From contig NZ_FTPP01000004.1 of assembly GCF_900156345.1 (NCBI RefSeq), positions 248,001-312,000 of the forward strand: a stretch of DNA of 64,000 nucleotides, given 5' to 3'. How positions within the stretch are numbered: the first letter of the stretch is position 1; the number at the start of each line of letters is the position of its first letter. The notes beneath the pieces were generated by a model. The model had not been told where the DNA came from. It searched no databases and saw nothing but the letters and a program-made list of their open reading frames with translations. The position numbers and the translations under genes were made by a program. This DNA is from Pontibacter indicus (lineage in GTDB: Bacteria; Bacteroidota; Bacteroidia; Cytophagales; Hymenobacteraceae). This document shows, one piece after another, positions 1 to 8,305 of this stretch.

Positions 1-41
1 CCAAACGGCTCTATCACTCACCATTATAAAATAAATTTCGA

Positions 42-446
42 ATGCAACGCCTTAGACTCTTACTCCTGCTTGTGCTGTCTGTCGCCACAATGGCTTCCTG
101 CACTACCTCCCGCAAGAAGAACACCAACACCGGTCAGGTCATCATCATTAAAGACAGCAAAGGTGTCAGCAAAGCTGGCAAGCACTCTGGCTACAAAAAA
201 GGCTGGACCAAGAACCCGAACAACCCGCATCACCCGCGCACAACCAACCCAGGTCATACCAAGCACAAGCAGGGGAAGGGCGGCAACACCGTGATCATCG
301 TCAATAACAACAATGCTTCCGTGAAGAAGGCGGCACCCAAGGGCAAACCCGGAAATGGCCACCACCACAACGGAGGCAAGGGAAAAGGTAACCAAGGAAA
401 TGGTAACAACGGCAAGCACGGAAACGGCAAGGGCGGCAAGAAATAA
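42..446 (+). CDS. Small lipoprotein with basic low-complexity tail
   Basis: A 134-residue exported protein. Residues 1-19 form a basic, leucine-rich signal and the lipobox MASC puts the lipidated cysteine at position 20. After a short Val/Ile stretch the rest is almost entirely Lys, Gly, Asn, His and Pro, ending in repeated Gly-Asn-Gly-Lys-His units. There is no recognisable domain. The composition suggests a disordered, strongly cationic surface chain that could bind polyanions or metals through its histidines; this is inference. A stem-loop terminator follows at 482-513, so the gene is probably transcribed alone. Confidence 0.75.
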   Translation: MQRLRLLLLLVLSVATMASCTTSRKKNTNTGQVIIIKDSKGVSKAGKHSGYKKGWTKNPNNPHHPRTTNPGHTKHKQGKGGNTVIIVNNNNASVKKAAPKGKPGNGHHHNGGKGKGNQGNGNNGKHGNGKGGKK

Positions 447-481
447 GCTGGGCACTTCCATCAAGGTATAGCACCAGGTAT

Positions 482-513
482 AGGCAGGTTCTCCGCAGGA
501 CCTGTCTATTTTT
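482..513 (+). terminator. Intrinsic terminator of the basic lipoprotein gene
   Basis: An 11-bp stem pairs 482-492 with 497-507 (two G-U pairs), with loop CCGC and a following run of five T. It is 36 bases past the stop codon at 446. Two copies of the AGGTATA core lie just upstream. Confidence 0.75.
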
Positions 514-769
514 ATTACGGAGATGCCTGTAGAAGATTGGTCGTGAGAATAGTACGGTTTGTATACAGAAAGTCCGGCCAGGTATAAATATCCTGTGTTA
601 TATGATTAAAATGCCTAAGTTTAGGCTACATCCTATGACAGAGTTGTGCCGGATGTTTCTGCGTATGCCGTTTCCAGGCGATGAAATACAAACTATAAAT
701 TAGAAGCCCTCATAGCGAAAGCCTTCACTTATGTAAGCCGCTCCACGCTTTGGGGTTAAAAGCAACAGA

Positions 770-907
770 GGTCGTAAGTGGCACCAAAGGTCAACTGCCA
801 CATCCAGGTAACGGTACCGGCATAGCCAATACAATTACCTGTATTGAGTAAAAACCAAGGCTATCTTTCACTAGACAAGCGCTGTGAAAGATAGCCTTGG
901 TTTTTTT
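770..907 (+). ncRNA. Candidate structured RNA in a gene-free 555-base gap
   Basis: No convincing coding frame lies between 447 and 1001, yet a very strong terminator ends this stretch. Upstream of it are two simple hairpins: GTGGCA/TGCCAC at about 778-799 and AGGTAA/TTACCT at about 806-840. Three consecutive hairpins ending in a U-tract with no upstream open frame suggest a small RNA; its 5' end is not clear and 514-770 shows nothing else I can identify. It could also be a long trailer of the lipoprotein transcript. Low confidence. Confidence 0.3.
854..907 (+). terminator. Long perfect-stem terminator
   Basis: A perfect stem pairs 855-871 (CCAAGGCTATCTTTCAC) with 884-900, with a 12-base loop, followed by seven T. 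The A-run before the stem gives it potential in both directions. No gene ends close upstream on the plus strand. Confidence 0.85.
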
Positions 908-1001
908 GGTATAAATCGATGTATAAACTGAACAATTTTGTAAGTATATAGGTATATATATTATATTTAATACTAGATACTCACCAAACACTCAGAATCT
1001 T

Positions 1002-1229
1002 ATGGCCCTTTTAAGATCTACACTCCTAATTTTATTGGTTGGCTCTTTAGTATCTCTTGCATCATGCTCTTCTTTCAGCCGTAGCAGCAACGCCATTGTG
1101 GTGGACGACTACAGCAGCATGCGCTATGTGAAAGGAAAGCCGGACAGAGTACACAAAAAATGGAAGGCCAAATCGTCCTACACCCCTAGAAATAACAAGG
1201 TGGCAAAACGCAGAACTGCTGACTGGTAG
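1002..1229 (+). CDS. Small basic lipoprotein
   Basis: A 75-residue protein with a hydrophobic signal and lipobox LASC, which puts the lipidated cysteine at position 22. The mature part (about 54 residues) is basic, with a central segment around VDDYSSMRYVKGKPDR and a Lys/Arg-rich end. Small lipoproteins of this size are common in Cytophagales and usually have no assigned function. It stands alone between a strong terminator at 854-907 and the next gene at 1291. AT-rich sequence 930-990 probably carries its promoter, but I find no exact TAnnTTTG box there. Confidence 0.7.
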   Translation: MALLRSTLLILLVGSLVSLASCSSFSRSSNAIVVDDYSSMRYVKGKPDRVHKKWKAKSSYTPRNNKVAKRRTADW

Positions 1230-1290
1230 CTCTTCGCCCTGCAGGGAAAGGGCTTTGCTACTTTTGTCTGCAGCTTGCGTATAGGCAGCT

Positions 1291-1788
1291 ATGGAAACGG
1301 CAAGAACACACTACACGCGCACTCCCCGCACCGAAAACCTGAAATGGGTAGACCGGGTTACCCACCTGATGGATAACCAGTTTCGTCTTCCGGGCACCAA
1401 CTGGCGGTTCGGCATGGACCCTATACTGGGCCTTTTCCCGGTGGTGGGCGATCTGGCTTCGTTTAGTGTGTCGGCTATGCTCATCCTGACCATGGCCCGC
1501 TATGGAGCCAGCGGCAAAATGGTGACGCTCATGCTGCTCAACGTGGCGCTGGACACCCTGTTTGGCAGTATTCCCATCATCGGCAATATTTTTGACTTCG
1601 CCTTTAAAGCCAACGAGCGCAACGTGCGCATGCTGCGGGCACACTACGCAGAGGGCAAGTACCAGGGAAGCGGCAAAAACATCATCATCGGAGTCATCAT
1701 CGGCATTATCGTGATTGGTGTTCTACTGATCTGGGCGCTGTGGGAACTGGTAACTTTTGCCTTTCAGCTGGTGCAGAGCTGGTTCTAG
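1291..1788 (+). CDS. DUF4112 family membrane protein
   Basis: A 165-residue integral membrane protein. The DUF4112 signature is complete: LDNQFRLPGT-like start (LMDNQFRLPGT, residues 26-36), FGMDPILGLFPVVGDL (41-56), then NVALDTLFGSIPIIGNIFD around 85-105 and FKANERN. Hydrophobic segments at about 46-70, 80-100 and 128-150 suggest three to four membrane spans. The family is widespread in bacteria and its function is not known. The gene converges on uvsE, with only six bases between the stop codons. Confidence 0.9.
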   Translation: METARTHYTRTPRTENLKWVDRVTHLMDNQFRLPGTNWRFGMDPILGLFPVVGDLASFSVSAMLILTMARYGASGKMVTLMLLNVALDTLFGSIPIIGNIFDFAFKANERNVRMLRAHYAEGKYQGSGKNIIIGVIIGIIVIGVLLIWALWELVTFAFQLVQSWF

Positions 1789-1794
1789 CGCGGC

Positions 1795-2688
1795 TTATAT
1801 CCTGCCAAGCTCTTTGGCCACAGCCACTGCCTTGTGGGCGCTGGCTTCCTTGTCTTTTATCTCCAGCATAATGTCCATGTCGATGCCTTCGGTCTCCACC
1901 AGGAAATCGTGGAAGGCCTGCTCGCCAATGCTCTGCACATGCTTGCCTTTCCGCTCCCCCGGCGATTGGGCACTGTAATCCACCATCAGGATGCCGTCGC
2001 GCTCGGGCTGCCAGGTTTGTGCCGCCAGCATGACCGCTTCCCGCATGGGCTCGCCGTTGTTCACGCACTCGTGGTGCAGGTTGTCGAAAATAATGGGCAT
2101 GCCTGTGAGCTCGTGCAGCACCAGGCAGTCGGTGAGGCTGTAGGTGCGGTCGTCGTTCTCAACACACAGGCGTGCTTTCACGGCATCGGGCAGTTGGGTA
2201 TGGTATACCTCCGCAAATCGGTTGAGCGCTGTTTCCTTGTCGCCGTAGGCGCCGCCGCCGTGAATCTGCAGTTTCGCCGTCGTGTCGAGGCCCATCAGGT
2301 CGAGGATGCTGCCCTGGTACACCAGTTCGGCAATGCTGTTTTGCACCGTCTGCGGGTTGGGAGAGTTGAGCACCACGAACTGATCGGGGTGCATGGAAAT
2401 GCGCAGGTTATGGCGCTTGATATAATCGCCGAGCCGGCGCAGGGTCAGCTTGAAATGCTCCTGCCAGTTGTAGGTGTTAATGGGGTGCGATGCGAACGGC
2501 ACCAGACCGGAGGTGAGCCTGAAAAAGCGCAGGTCATTCTCCACGTTAAACTCCAGGATGCGGCGCAGGCAGCTCAGGTTCTGCTCTACTGTTTGGATAA
2601 GGCGCTCTTCAGAATAGGAGGCCAGGCGAAAAGTGCGGGAAGAGGAACAGTCCAGTGTTTCGTTGATGCAAGGGTATCCGATTTTCAT
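1795..2688 (-). CDS. uvsE: UV damage endonuclease UvsE/UVDE
   Basis: A 297-residue, full-length UVDE enzyme. It nicks DNA 5' to cyclobutane dimers, 6-4 photoproducts and some abasic sites, starting an alternative excision repair path in the cytoplasm. The TIM-barrel metal ligands known from Thermus UVDE have counterparts: His68 (ASHP), His100 (SMHPDQF), His143 (IHGGG), Glu177 (CVEND), Asp202 and His205 (FDNLHHE), and Glu276 (LEIKDK). The ATG start gives MKIGYPC, the normal family start. It sits apart from other repair genes; radC is 3.5 kb away. The annotation is secure. Confidence 0.95.
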   Translation of the reverse strand: MKIGYPCINETLDCSSSRTFRLASYSEERLIQTVEQNLSCLRRILEFNVENDLRFFRLTSGLVPFASHPINTYNWQEHFKLTLRRLGDYIKRHNLRISMHPDQFVVLNSPNPQTVQNSIAELVYQGSILDLMGLDTTAKLQIHGGGAYGDKETALNRFAEVYHTQLPDAVKARLCVENDDRTYSLTDCLVLHELTGMPIIFDNLHHECVNNGEPMREAVMLAAQTWQPERDGILMVDYSAQSPGERKGKHVQSIGEQAFHDFLVETEGIDMDIMLEIKDKEASAHKAVAVAKELGRI

Positions 2689-2766
2689 AAGGTATACAGG
2701 TATAGCTGTACCTTAACCTACGCACAAGCGGAATGTTTTGCCGGATTCAGCCTTCAGAAGACTGTC

Positions 2767-3414
2767 CTAGCGCTCTATTTCGTAGCCGGTGTTGTCCTTG
2801 AAGAAGCGGTTATAGTTTTCTTTCTCCTCTATGCGACGCTTCAGTTCCTCGATCATGAGCAGCTGCTGCAGCTTCTGGTTCTGCTTTCCTTCTTTAGAGA
2901 ACATGTCGTACAGAAATGAGATAGGGCTGAGCGGGGTAGGGGCCATGGGGGGCGGCGGTGGACCGGGCTCCAACTCTGGGCGGTAGCCTTTGCGCTTCAC
3001 ATACTCTGGCTCTTCTTTCTTCATGTTGCGCAGTGCTCGCTGTATCATTTCTTCCGACGGACGGCTGGTGATCTCTACCTCGCCCAGCATCACGTTGTCG
3101 GGCTGCAGCACGATGTTGACGCGGAGCTCAGAAACCGGCAGGTTACGGGGCAGGTATAGCAGGGGCTTAAAGCCAACAGCCCGGATCAGCAGCGTGTCGT
3201 TCTGGTCGATGTCGATCAGGAATTTACCTTCTTCGTCGGAAATAACGCCTTGGATAGTGCCATAACGGATGATGCCCGCTCCAGGTATAGGCGTGGTCTT
3301 GTCGGCCTCGAACACGGTACCGCTCACGCGAATATTGCGCTGCGCCAGTGCCGGCAGTGTGCTCACCAGGATCAGGGCAGAAAGAAGTAGCAGTCGCAGC
3401 AGGTTTAGGGGCAT
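2767..3414 (-). CDS. Secreted CarboxypepD_reg-like domain protein
   Basis: A 215-residue protein with a signal peptide ending near LPALAQ. Residues 27-105 form a carboxypeptidase-regulatory-like beta-sandwich (VSGTVFEADKTTPIPGAGI, then DEEGKFLIDI, then VNIVLQP). This domain normally sits at the N terminus of TonB-dependent receptors, but here the protein ends in a proline-rich stretch and a charged helical tail with no barrel. It is a periplasmic or surface protein of unknown role. Proteins of this build are common in Bacteroidota. It reads away from the Spy-like lipoprotein gene on the same strand, with that gene's terminator between them. Confidence 0.8.
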   Translation of the reverse strand: MPLNLLRLLLLSALILVSTLPALAQRNIRVSGTVFEADKTTPIPGAGIIRYGTIQGVISDEEGKFLIDIDQNDTLLIRAVGFKPLLYLPRNLPVSELRVNIVLQPDNVMLGEVEITSRPSEEMIQRALRNMKKEEPEYVKRKGYRPELEPGPPPPPMAPTPLSPISFLYDMFSKEGKQNQKLQQLLMIEELKRRIEEKENYNRFFKDNTGYEIER

Positions 3415-3564
3415 GTTTCAGCTGAGGCCACCTTGGCGGTGGCAACGGGTTAATGTCAATACGCCGGTTAAGGCTTAAAAAGTATGCAGCCTCCAAAATA
3501 AATTACGGAGGTGCAGCATGATGCTAAATTACTAAAAATTAGTGGAAAAGCGGACTAAAATAGC

Positions 3565-3597
3565 GAAAGCCTGTAGCTACGGGCGCTACAGGCTTTC
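3565..3597 (-). terminator. Terminator of the Spy-like lipoprotein gene
   Basis: A perfect 13-bp stem pairs 3565-3577 with 3585-3597 (GAAAGCCTGTAGC arm) with a 7-base loop. Read on the minus strand it is followed by GCTATTTT. It lies 25 bases past the stop codon of the gene at 3622-4395. Confidence 0.8.
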
Positions 3598-3621
3598 AAA
3601 TTGATTATACGTATTTAAAAG

Positions 3622-4395
3622 TTACTGGTTTTTGTTCATGTTATTTCCAGCGCCATTATTAGTGCCGGACTGGTTCGAATTGGTGCCCGAGTTGTTTCGC
3701 TGGTTATTATTATTCTGCTGATTTTGATTTTGCATGGTACCTTGGTTAGTACCGTTCTGGTTGTCGAGTTGGTTGGTGCCGTCATCGCTCATGCCCCAGT
3801 AGTTGGCGCGTTTCTCCTGGTACTGCTTGTACTGCTGCTGCGATAAGATCGACTGCAGTTCGCGGTCTGTGTCCTCCATGATCTTTTCGCGCTGTGTGTC
3901 CATGTTAGAGGCAGCTGTGGTGTTGTTCTGTGTGTTGGTGTTCATGTTGCCACGTGTATCCGTCATGGTGCCGCCATCCTTGTCGTAACGGTCCTTCTCG
4001 GTCGTGGCCATGTTGTCCACCTCTTCTGCTACCTGTCCACCCATGAGGTTTGTTTCGTTGTAGTTGAACTCCAGCTGGCTCAGGCGACGCTCACGTTCAT
4101 AGAGCACCTGCTCCACGCGGTTTTGGGTAGCGGTGTCGAGGCGCATGTCGGTTGCCATTTGTCCGGCTATACGCGTTGCGTTACTACGCCAGGTTGCATC
4201 GGAGTTAGCCATGTCGCCTGAGTTTGACATGTCTGTTGTGCTGCTCATGGCAGACTCACTTCCTCGGATATGGCTTTGGTTTACATTCTCGTCGTTATTG
4301 GCGTCGGCTGTTTCGTACGTTCTGCCCCTGTCTTCAGAACAGGAAGCAAACAACATGGCACTAACTATAGCTATGGAATAAAATACCTTTTTCAT
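3622..4395 (-). CDS. Spy/CpxP-like lipoprotein with Asn/Gln-rich tail
   Basis: A 257-residue lipoprotein (lipobox FASC, Cys19). Residues 65-200 are helical and carry the pattern of small periplasmic Spy/CpxP-like chaperones in Bacteroidota: LDTATQNRVEQVLYERERRL near residue 91 and a later LQSILSQQQYKQYQEKR around 182-198, the usual place of the second LTxxQ-like element. The last 55 residues are nearly all Asn, Gln, Gly, Thr and Ser. The likely site is the periplasm or outer membrane. The chaperone relation is inferred from pattern only; the linker and tail are low-complexity and should evolve fast. Confidence 0.65.
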   Translation of the reverse strand: MKKVFYSIAIVSAMLFASCSEDRGRTYETADANNDENVNQSHIRGSESAMSSTTDMSNSGDMANSDATWRSNATRIAGQMATDMRLDTATQNRVEQVLYERERRLSQLEFNYNETNLMGGQVAEEVDNMATTEKDRYDKDGGTMTDTRGNMNTNTQNNTTAASNMDTQREKIMEDTDRELQSILSQQQYKQYQEKRANYWGMSDDGTNQLDNQNGTNQGTMQNQNQQNNNNQRNNSGTNSNQSGTNNGAGNNMNKNQ

Positions 4396-4680
4396 CTTTC
4401 AAATACTCTAAATGGAACATTTTAACGGCAGCCCGTTTGTTAAAAATAGTATAAAACAAATATGGCTCGCCCTAATGTTTTACGGCGAAAGAAATGATAG
4501 GTTCGTGTGGTTGATGGCACCAGATAGGTGGTAATTGTCCCTGAATTGCTTTTATTGTGCTTTAAGGGAGATTGTAGAGCAATAAAGTTGCTTTTGAAAT
4601 TAGTTTGCTATACCTATGGTAATCAGGTATGCTGAAAAGATAGAATATAATAAAATAGATGGAAAGGTGTAGCTTGAAAA

Positions 4681-4714
4681 TACAGAAAGCCGGCCACCTG
4701 GCCGGCTTTCTGTA
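4681..4714 (-). terminator. Terminator of the metallophosphoesterase gene; preceding gap empty
   Basis: A 16-bp perfect inverted repeat (TACAGAAAGCCGGCCA at 4681-4696 with 4699-4714) forms a hairpin. On the minus strand it is followed by TTTTCAAGC. It serves the gene ending at 4763. In the rest of the gap 4396-4680 I see only AT-rich sequence that should hold the promoter of the lipoprotein gene at 4395, and one CTATACCT copy at 4608. Confidence 0.8.
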
Positions 4715-4762
4715 TCAAGGACAAATTAGATTAAGATCTCGGACCAGCTAAGGTATAGGCGC

Positions 4763-5998
4763 TTAAGCCTTTTTCAACTCAAACACGGTGATTTCGGGAA
4801 GGAAGCCCACCCGACCCGGGTAGCCTATGAAACCAAGGCCTGTGTTGACGTACAGGTGCTGACGGCCGCGTTTGTAGAGGCCCGCCCACTGCTCGTATAC
4901 ATACTGCACCGGGCTCCACTTCAGGCCAGGCACGTTCACGCCGAACTGCATGCCATGGGTATGGCCAGACAGTGTAAGGTCAATGTCGTCATACTTCTGG
5001 TTGATCTCGCCGTCCCAATGCGAAGGGTCGTGCGACAGCAGCACCTTGAATGGGCTGTTCTCTGAACCAGTGTAGGCTTTGCTCAGGTTGCCGTATTTCG
5101 GGAAACCTGCCCGGTTACCCCAGTTCTCCACACCCAGCACAGCAATGTGGGCACCGTCTTTCTCGATGCGGCGGTTCTCGTTCAGCAACACATCCCAGCC
5201 CATGCGGCGCTGGGTTTCGATCAGCGTCTGCAGGTTTTGGTTTTTTGCCTCGCGGCTTTCCCAACTCACATAATCGCCGTAGTCGTGGTTGCCAAGCACC
5301 GAAAACACACCCTGCTTCGCTCGGATTTCCTTCAGGGTATCAGCGTGCGGCAATAGCTCTGTGGCCACGTTGTTTACCATATCGCCGGTGAAGAACACCA
5401 AATCAGCCTCCTGTTGGTTGATGAGTTTCACAGCCTCTTTAAGGGGTTCTGTAGAGGTAAAGCTACCTGTGTGCAGGTCAGAGATCTGCAGCATTTTAAA
5501 TCCGTCAAAAGCATCCGGTAGATTCGGGAAGCGGAGTGTCACCCGCTTGACACGATACTCATAGGCGCCCTTCATCATGCCATAAATAAAGGCCGAGAAC
5601 GGCACTGCTGCCACCAAAAGGCCCATTTGGCTCAAAAACTTACTGCGCGAAGGGTCAAAGGTCGTCTCGCCGCTATTCACTTGATTGAACACCACTTTGC
5701 CGAGGCGCAGGGTGTCATCCACAAACAGGAAAAGCACTACCACCAACTTGGAAGCGAAAATGATGAAAAGCGTGCTGGCCAGGTATGTTTTGAAGGTGTC
5801 GGGAGGGGTGCCGCGCGTGAATGAGGCAACCGTAAACGTGGCTGCCGTGATGGCAAATACAGCCCAGTGCAGGATGTAGATGATGCGCTGGGCGCTGGCA
5901 GAGAGGTTTTGGGTAACGGTCTTGATTGCCTGGAAGACATAAAGGTCCACCAGGAACAGGATGAAAACTACTATTCCGATCGAAAAAAGTCGTTGCAT
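4763..5998 (-). CDS. Membrane-anchored calcineurin-like metallophosphoesterase
   Basis: A 411-residue protein from this start. The N-terminal 145 residues hold four to five membrane segments. The C-terminal half is a metallophosphoesterase with every metal motif: ISDLHTG, FTGDMVNN, GNHDYG and SGHTHGMQFG. The layout matches YkuE/YaeI-type phosphoesterases. These act at the membrane, on phospholipid or lipid A precursors in the known cases; the substrate here is unknown. I chose the ATG at 5998 because it starts directly before the first membrane helix (MQRLFSIGIV). An upstream ATG at 6085 would add 29 non-hydrophobic residues. It is divergent from radC. Confidence 0.85.
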   Translation of the reverse strand: MQRLFSIGIVVFILFLVDLYVFQAIKTVTQNLSASAQRIIYILHWAVFAITAATFTVASFTRGTPPDTFKTYLASTLFIIFASKLVVVLFLFVDDTLRLGKVVFNQVNSGETTFDPSRSKFLSQMGLLVAAVPFSAFIYGMMKGAYEYRVKRVTLRFPNLPDAFDGFKMLQISDLHTGSFTSTEPLKEAVKLINQQEADLVFFTGDMVNNVATELLPHADTLKEIRAKQGVFSVLGNHDYGDYVSWESREAKNQNLQTLIETQRRMGWDVLLNENRRIEKDGAHIAVLGVENWGNRAGFPKYGNLSKAYTGSENSPFKVLLSHDPSHWDGEINQKYDDIDLTLSGHTHGMQFGVNVPGLKWSPVQYVYEQWAGLYKRGRQHLYVNTGLGFIGYPGRVGFLPEITVFELKKA

Positions 5999-6160
5999 GG
6001 TATAGGATTGGTGCTGCGTCAGAACAGCCGACAGCAGCTTCAGGTTTTTAAAAATTGTATGTTCAGCTAAGAAAGCCAGGTTCATGGCCCTGTTTATGAA
6101 CTATTTCTAGTCCAAACAGATTCACTTAACAATCTTTTATCTAACAAAATCTGTACCGCA

Positions 6161-6886
6161 GTGAAAGAAGAAGCTACGTCTGCACTTTTGGCATACGACA
6201 CCGCCAACCTCAACATCAAGACCTGGGCCGAAGAGGACCGTCCGCGCGAAAAGCTCCTGCTCAAAGGCAAGTCCGCGCTGAGCGATGCCGAACTGATTGC
6301 CATCCTGATTGGCTCCGGTACGCCAAAACTAACCGCTGTGGACGTAGCCAAACTTATACTGGCAGCTGTAGGCAACGACCTGAACGAACTGGCCAAACTG
6401 ACAGTGAAGGATTTGATGAAAATCAAAGGTATAGGCGAGGCCAAGGCCATCTCGATAGTGAGTGCGCTGGAGTTGGGCCGACGCAGAAAGGAAACTGCCA
6501 CCGCCGTCAAAACCCGCATCACCTGCTCCACCGACATCTACAACTACATCAAACCCCAGTTGCTGGACCTACCGCACGAAGAGTTCTGGGTGATATTACT
6601 GAACCGCGCCAACGTGGTGATGAAGAAGGAGAGCATCAGCAGCGGGGGAGTGGCCGGTACGGTGGCCGACCCAAAAATGATCTTCAAAAAGGCGATTGAG
6701 CAGCTGGCAAGCTCCATTATACTGGTGCACAACCACCCCAGTGGCAATACAAAGCCCAGCGCCGCCGACATCGCCCTCACCAAAAAAATGAAAGAAGCCG
6801 GCCAGTTTCTGGACTTACCGATACTCGATCATATTATCTTCACCGATAACGACTACTACAGTTTTGCGGATGAGGGAATGTTGTAA
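6161..6886 (+). CDS. radC: RadC family JAB/MPN protein
   Basis: A 241-residue, full-length RadC-type (UPF0758) protein. Residues 20-110 form the helical N-terminal part with a helix-hairpin-helix (LMKIKGIGEAKAIS, 85-98). Residues 120-241 form the JAB/MPN domain with the zinc motif HNHPSG (His190, His192) and Asp203. Despite its name it has no proven repair role in most bacteria; the fold is that of a metalloprotease or isopeptidase. The start is GTG at 6161. One AGGTATAG copy inside the gene (6430) encodes the Gly-Ile of the hairpin motif using the rare ATA codon. Confidence 0.93.
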   Translation: MKEEATSALLAYDTANLNIKTWAEEDRPREKLLLKGKSALSDAELIAILIGSGTPKLTAVDVAKLILAAVGNDLNELAKLTVKDLMKIKGIGEAKAISIVSALELGRRRKETATAVKTRITCSTDIYNYIKPQLLDLPHEEFWVILLNRANVVMKKESISSGGVAGTVADPKMIFKKAIEQLASSIILVHNHPSGNTKPSAADIALTKKMKEAGQFLDLPILDHIIFTDNDYYSFADEGML

Positions 6887-6913
6887 GTTAGAAAGGGGGT
6901 AGTTTGCTATACC

Positions 6914-6990
6914 TGTCATTTCGAACGAAGTGAGAAATCTGGGTTTATAGTGTTTATACTGCAGATTTCTCGCTATAGATCGAAATGACA
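6914..6990. repeat. TGTCATTTCGA inverted-repeat element, copy 1
   Basis: An imperfect palindrome that begins TGTCATTTCGA and ends TCGAAATGACA, with inner arms GAGAAATCT and AGATTTCTC. Relatives are at 55618-55699 and 60550-60651. Elements of this form are scattered in many Bacteroidota genomes. It lies between radC and ywbE, which converge, and could fold into a long hairpin and help end both transcripts. Confidence 0.85.
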
Positions 6991-6997
6991 TAGAGGA

Positions 6998-7198
6998 TTA
7001 ATCTTCCTCCAATATCTCTTTCACACGACCGACTTCGCCCGTCTCCAACCTTACCTTAATGCCGTGTGGGTGGTTGGGCGATTTGGTGAGAATGGCTTCT
7101 ACGTACCCTTCGGTCAGATCGCCGCTGCGCTGGTCTTCTTTGAGCACGATGTTGACGTGGGAGCCGATTTTGATGTTGCTGCGTTTGGTGCCGTCCAT
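6998..7198 (-). CDS. YwbE family protein
   Basis: A 66-residue protein matching the small YwbE (DUF2196) family almost from end to end: KIGSHVNIVLKEDQRSG, then LTEGYVEAILTKSPNHPHGIKV and VGRVKEI. The fold is a small beta-barrel of unknown role. I start it at the ATG at 7198 (MDGTKRS), where family members begin; a longer reading would overlap the upstream gene, which stops at 7204. The five-base gap to that gene suggests they are co-transcribed. Confidence 0.88.
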   Translation of the reverse strand: MDGTKRSNIKIGSHVNIVLKEDQRSGDLTEGYVEAILTKSPNHPHGIKVRLETGEVGRVKEILEED

Positions 7199-7203
7199 GG
7201 GGG

Positions 7204-7722
7204 TTACTGTTTGGGTTGAGGCTTGGAGGTGATGTGCAGGAACTCTTCTTCGTCGCTCAGGCTCCAACGCACAGGAGCTGTGATGTCCTGCTTTACAACT
7301 TCCACTTTTTCGATCTGCTCCAGGTTGGCCAATATCTGACTGGTGTCTTTTACGACCCGGTTATTGATGACCACTTTCAGGTTTTGCTGAGCTGCAGGTA
7401 TACGGTAGTGGGTATAGATATCCTGCAACGTGGACCATTCTGCTGTGGGTTTAGCCTTGATGAGAATGGCGCCGTCCTTGGCTTTGTCGCCGAACATGCC
7501 TGTAGCATTTTCGTCTTTCAGCACGTCGATACTTTCGATGTTGTCGGGTTTTATCAGCGCCAGGCTAGGCTGCGCGATCTGCTGTCCGTTTATCTGGATG
7601 TAAGGCTGAGGCTGCGACACCAGCCCCTGCTTTCGCTGATCTTTGGGATGAATGAGTTCTTGCTGCGCAAAGGCTTGCAGGCTGCAAACAGCGAGTAAGA
7701 GTGCGAAGAGTAGTTTTTTCAT
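7204..7722 (-). CDS. Secreted protein with a stand-alone TonB-plug-like segment
   Basis: A 172-residue exported protein with a clean signal peptide (MKKLLFALLLAVCSLQAFAQ). The segment IESIDVLKDENATGMFGDKA followed by DGAILIKAK copies the plug-domain motif of SusC/RagA-type TonB receptors (SIEVLKD, then a short turn, then GVILITTK). It repeats in weaker form near the end (LEQIEKVEVVKQD). There is no barrel. Small proteins of this sort occur with BlaR1/M56-type sensors in Bacteroidota, but no such gene is next to it here. I start at ATG 7722, before the signal peptide, not at the upstream in-frame codon. Confidence 0.75.
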   Translation of the reverse strand: MKKLLFALLLAVCSLQAFAQQELIHPKDQRKQGLVSQPQPYIQINGQQIAQPSLALIKPDNIESIDVLKDENATGMFGDKAKDGAILIKAKPTAEWSTLQDIYTHYRIPAAQQNLKVVINNRVVKDTSQILANLEQIEKVEVVKQDITAPVRWSLSDEEEFLHITSKPQPKQ

Positions 7723-7768
7723 GAGAATGTTTTTTAGGTATAACGTCAGTTTGCGCTTGCTAGTCATT

Positions 7769-8215
7769 TTAATTTAGAGGCGTATGGCGAAAGTCGGAGA
7801 GTTTGTAGCGTTCTATTGCCAGGCTGTCCAGCCACTTGCCTTCTAACTTACGGAGAATGTGGCTAAACACATGCTTGCCCTCTGCGCCTTCAGCTACTCT
7901 ACCTATCGTCGCTACAGAGTCGGCTCTCATTTGCTGCTGGTCCGCCTGCACCAGGTGCTCAATTAGCCGATAATCGTCCATGGTGAGGACAGGCTCTGTG
8001 AAACCGCTGTTATCAAATGCTATCAGGCTGTTCACTTCTTCGGAGTTGTTAAAACCAGCCTGAAGCAGCTTTTTGAGATACGTGAGTTTGAACTGGTGTA
8101 CGTAAATTTCCTTGTACTGCTGCTTGAGCATTCGCTGCCTGCTGGTGGTGCATTGGGTGAAAGTGAGGAGCAGGAGGAGGAGTGTGATGAAGTAGGTGGC
8201 TGTGGATTTAAGCAT
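7769..8215 (-). CDS. Small lipoprotein of unknown function
   Basis: A 148-residue lipoprotein with a long hydrophobic signal (ITLLLLLLTFTQC; Cys22). The mature part is predicted to be mainly helical and amphipathic, with no recognised domain. It lies upstream of the plug-like protein gene on the same strand, with 46 bases between, so the two plus ywbE may form one transcript. I cannot assign a function. Confidence 0.65.
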   Translation of the reverse strand: MLKSTATYFITLLLLLLTFTQCTTSRQRMLKQQYKEIYVHQFKLTYLKKLLQAGFNNSEEVNSLIAFDNSGFTEPVLTMDDYRLIEHLVQADQQQMRADSVATIGRVAEGAEGKHVFSHILRKLEGKWLDSLAIERYKLSDFRHTPLN

Positions 8216-8305
8216 GTTGCTAGATTAAAATGGGAATGTTTACCAAAGTATAATCGGGATTATAGGAATGCATCCCTCTTAGGTATAACAATTATTCACA
8301 GAACC

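Noticed and set aside
1834..2919. Long frame (361 codons) opposite uvsE
   Set aside because: It runs antisense to a full-length, motif-complete UvsE and has no recognisable domain; GC-rich antisense frames are common here.
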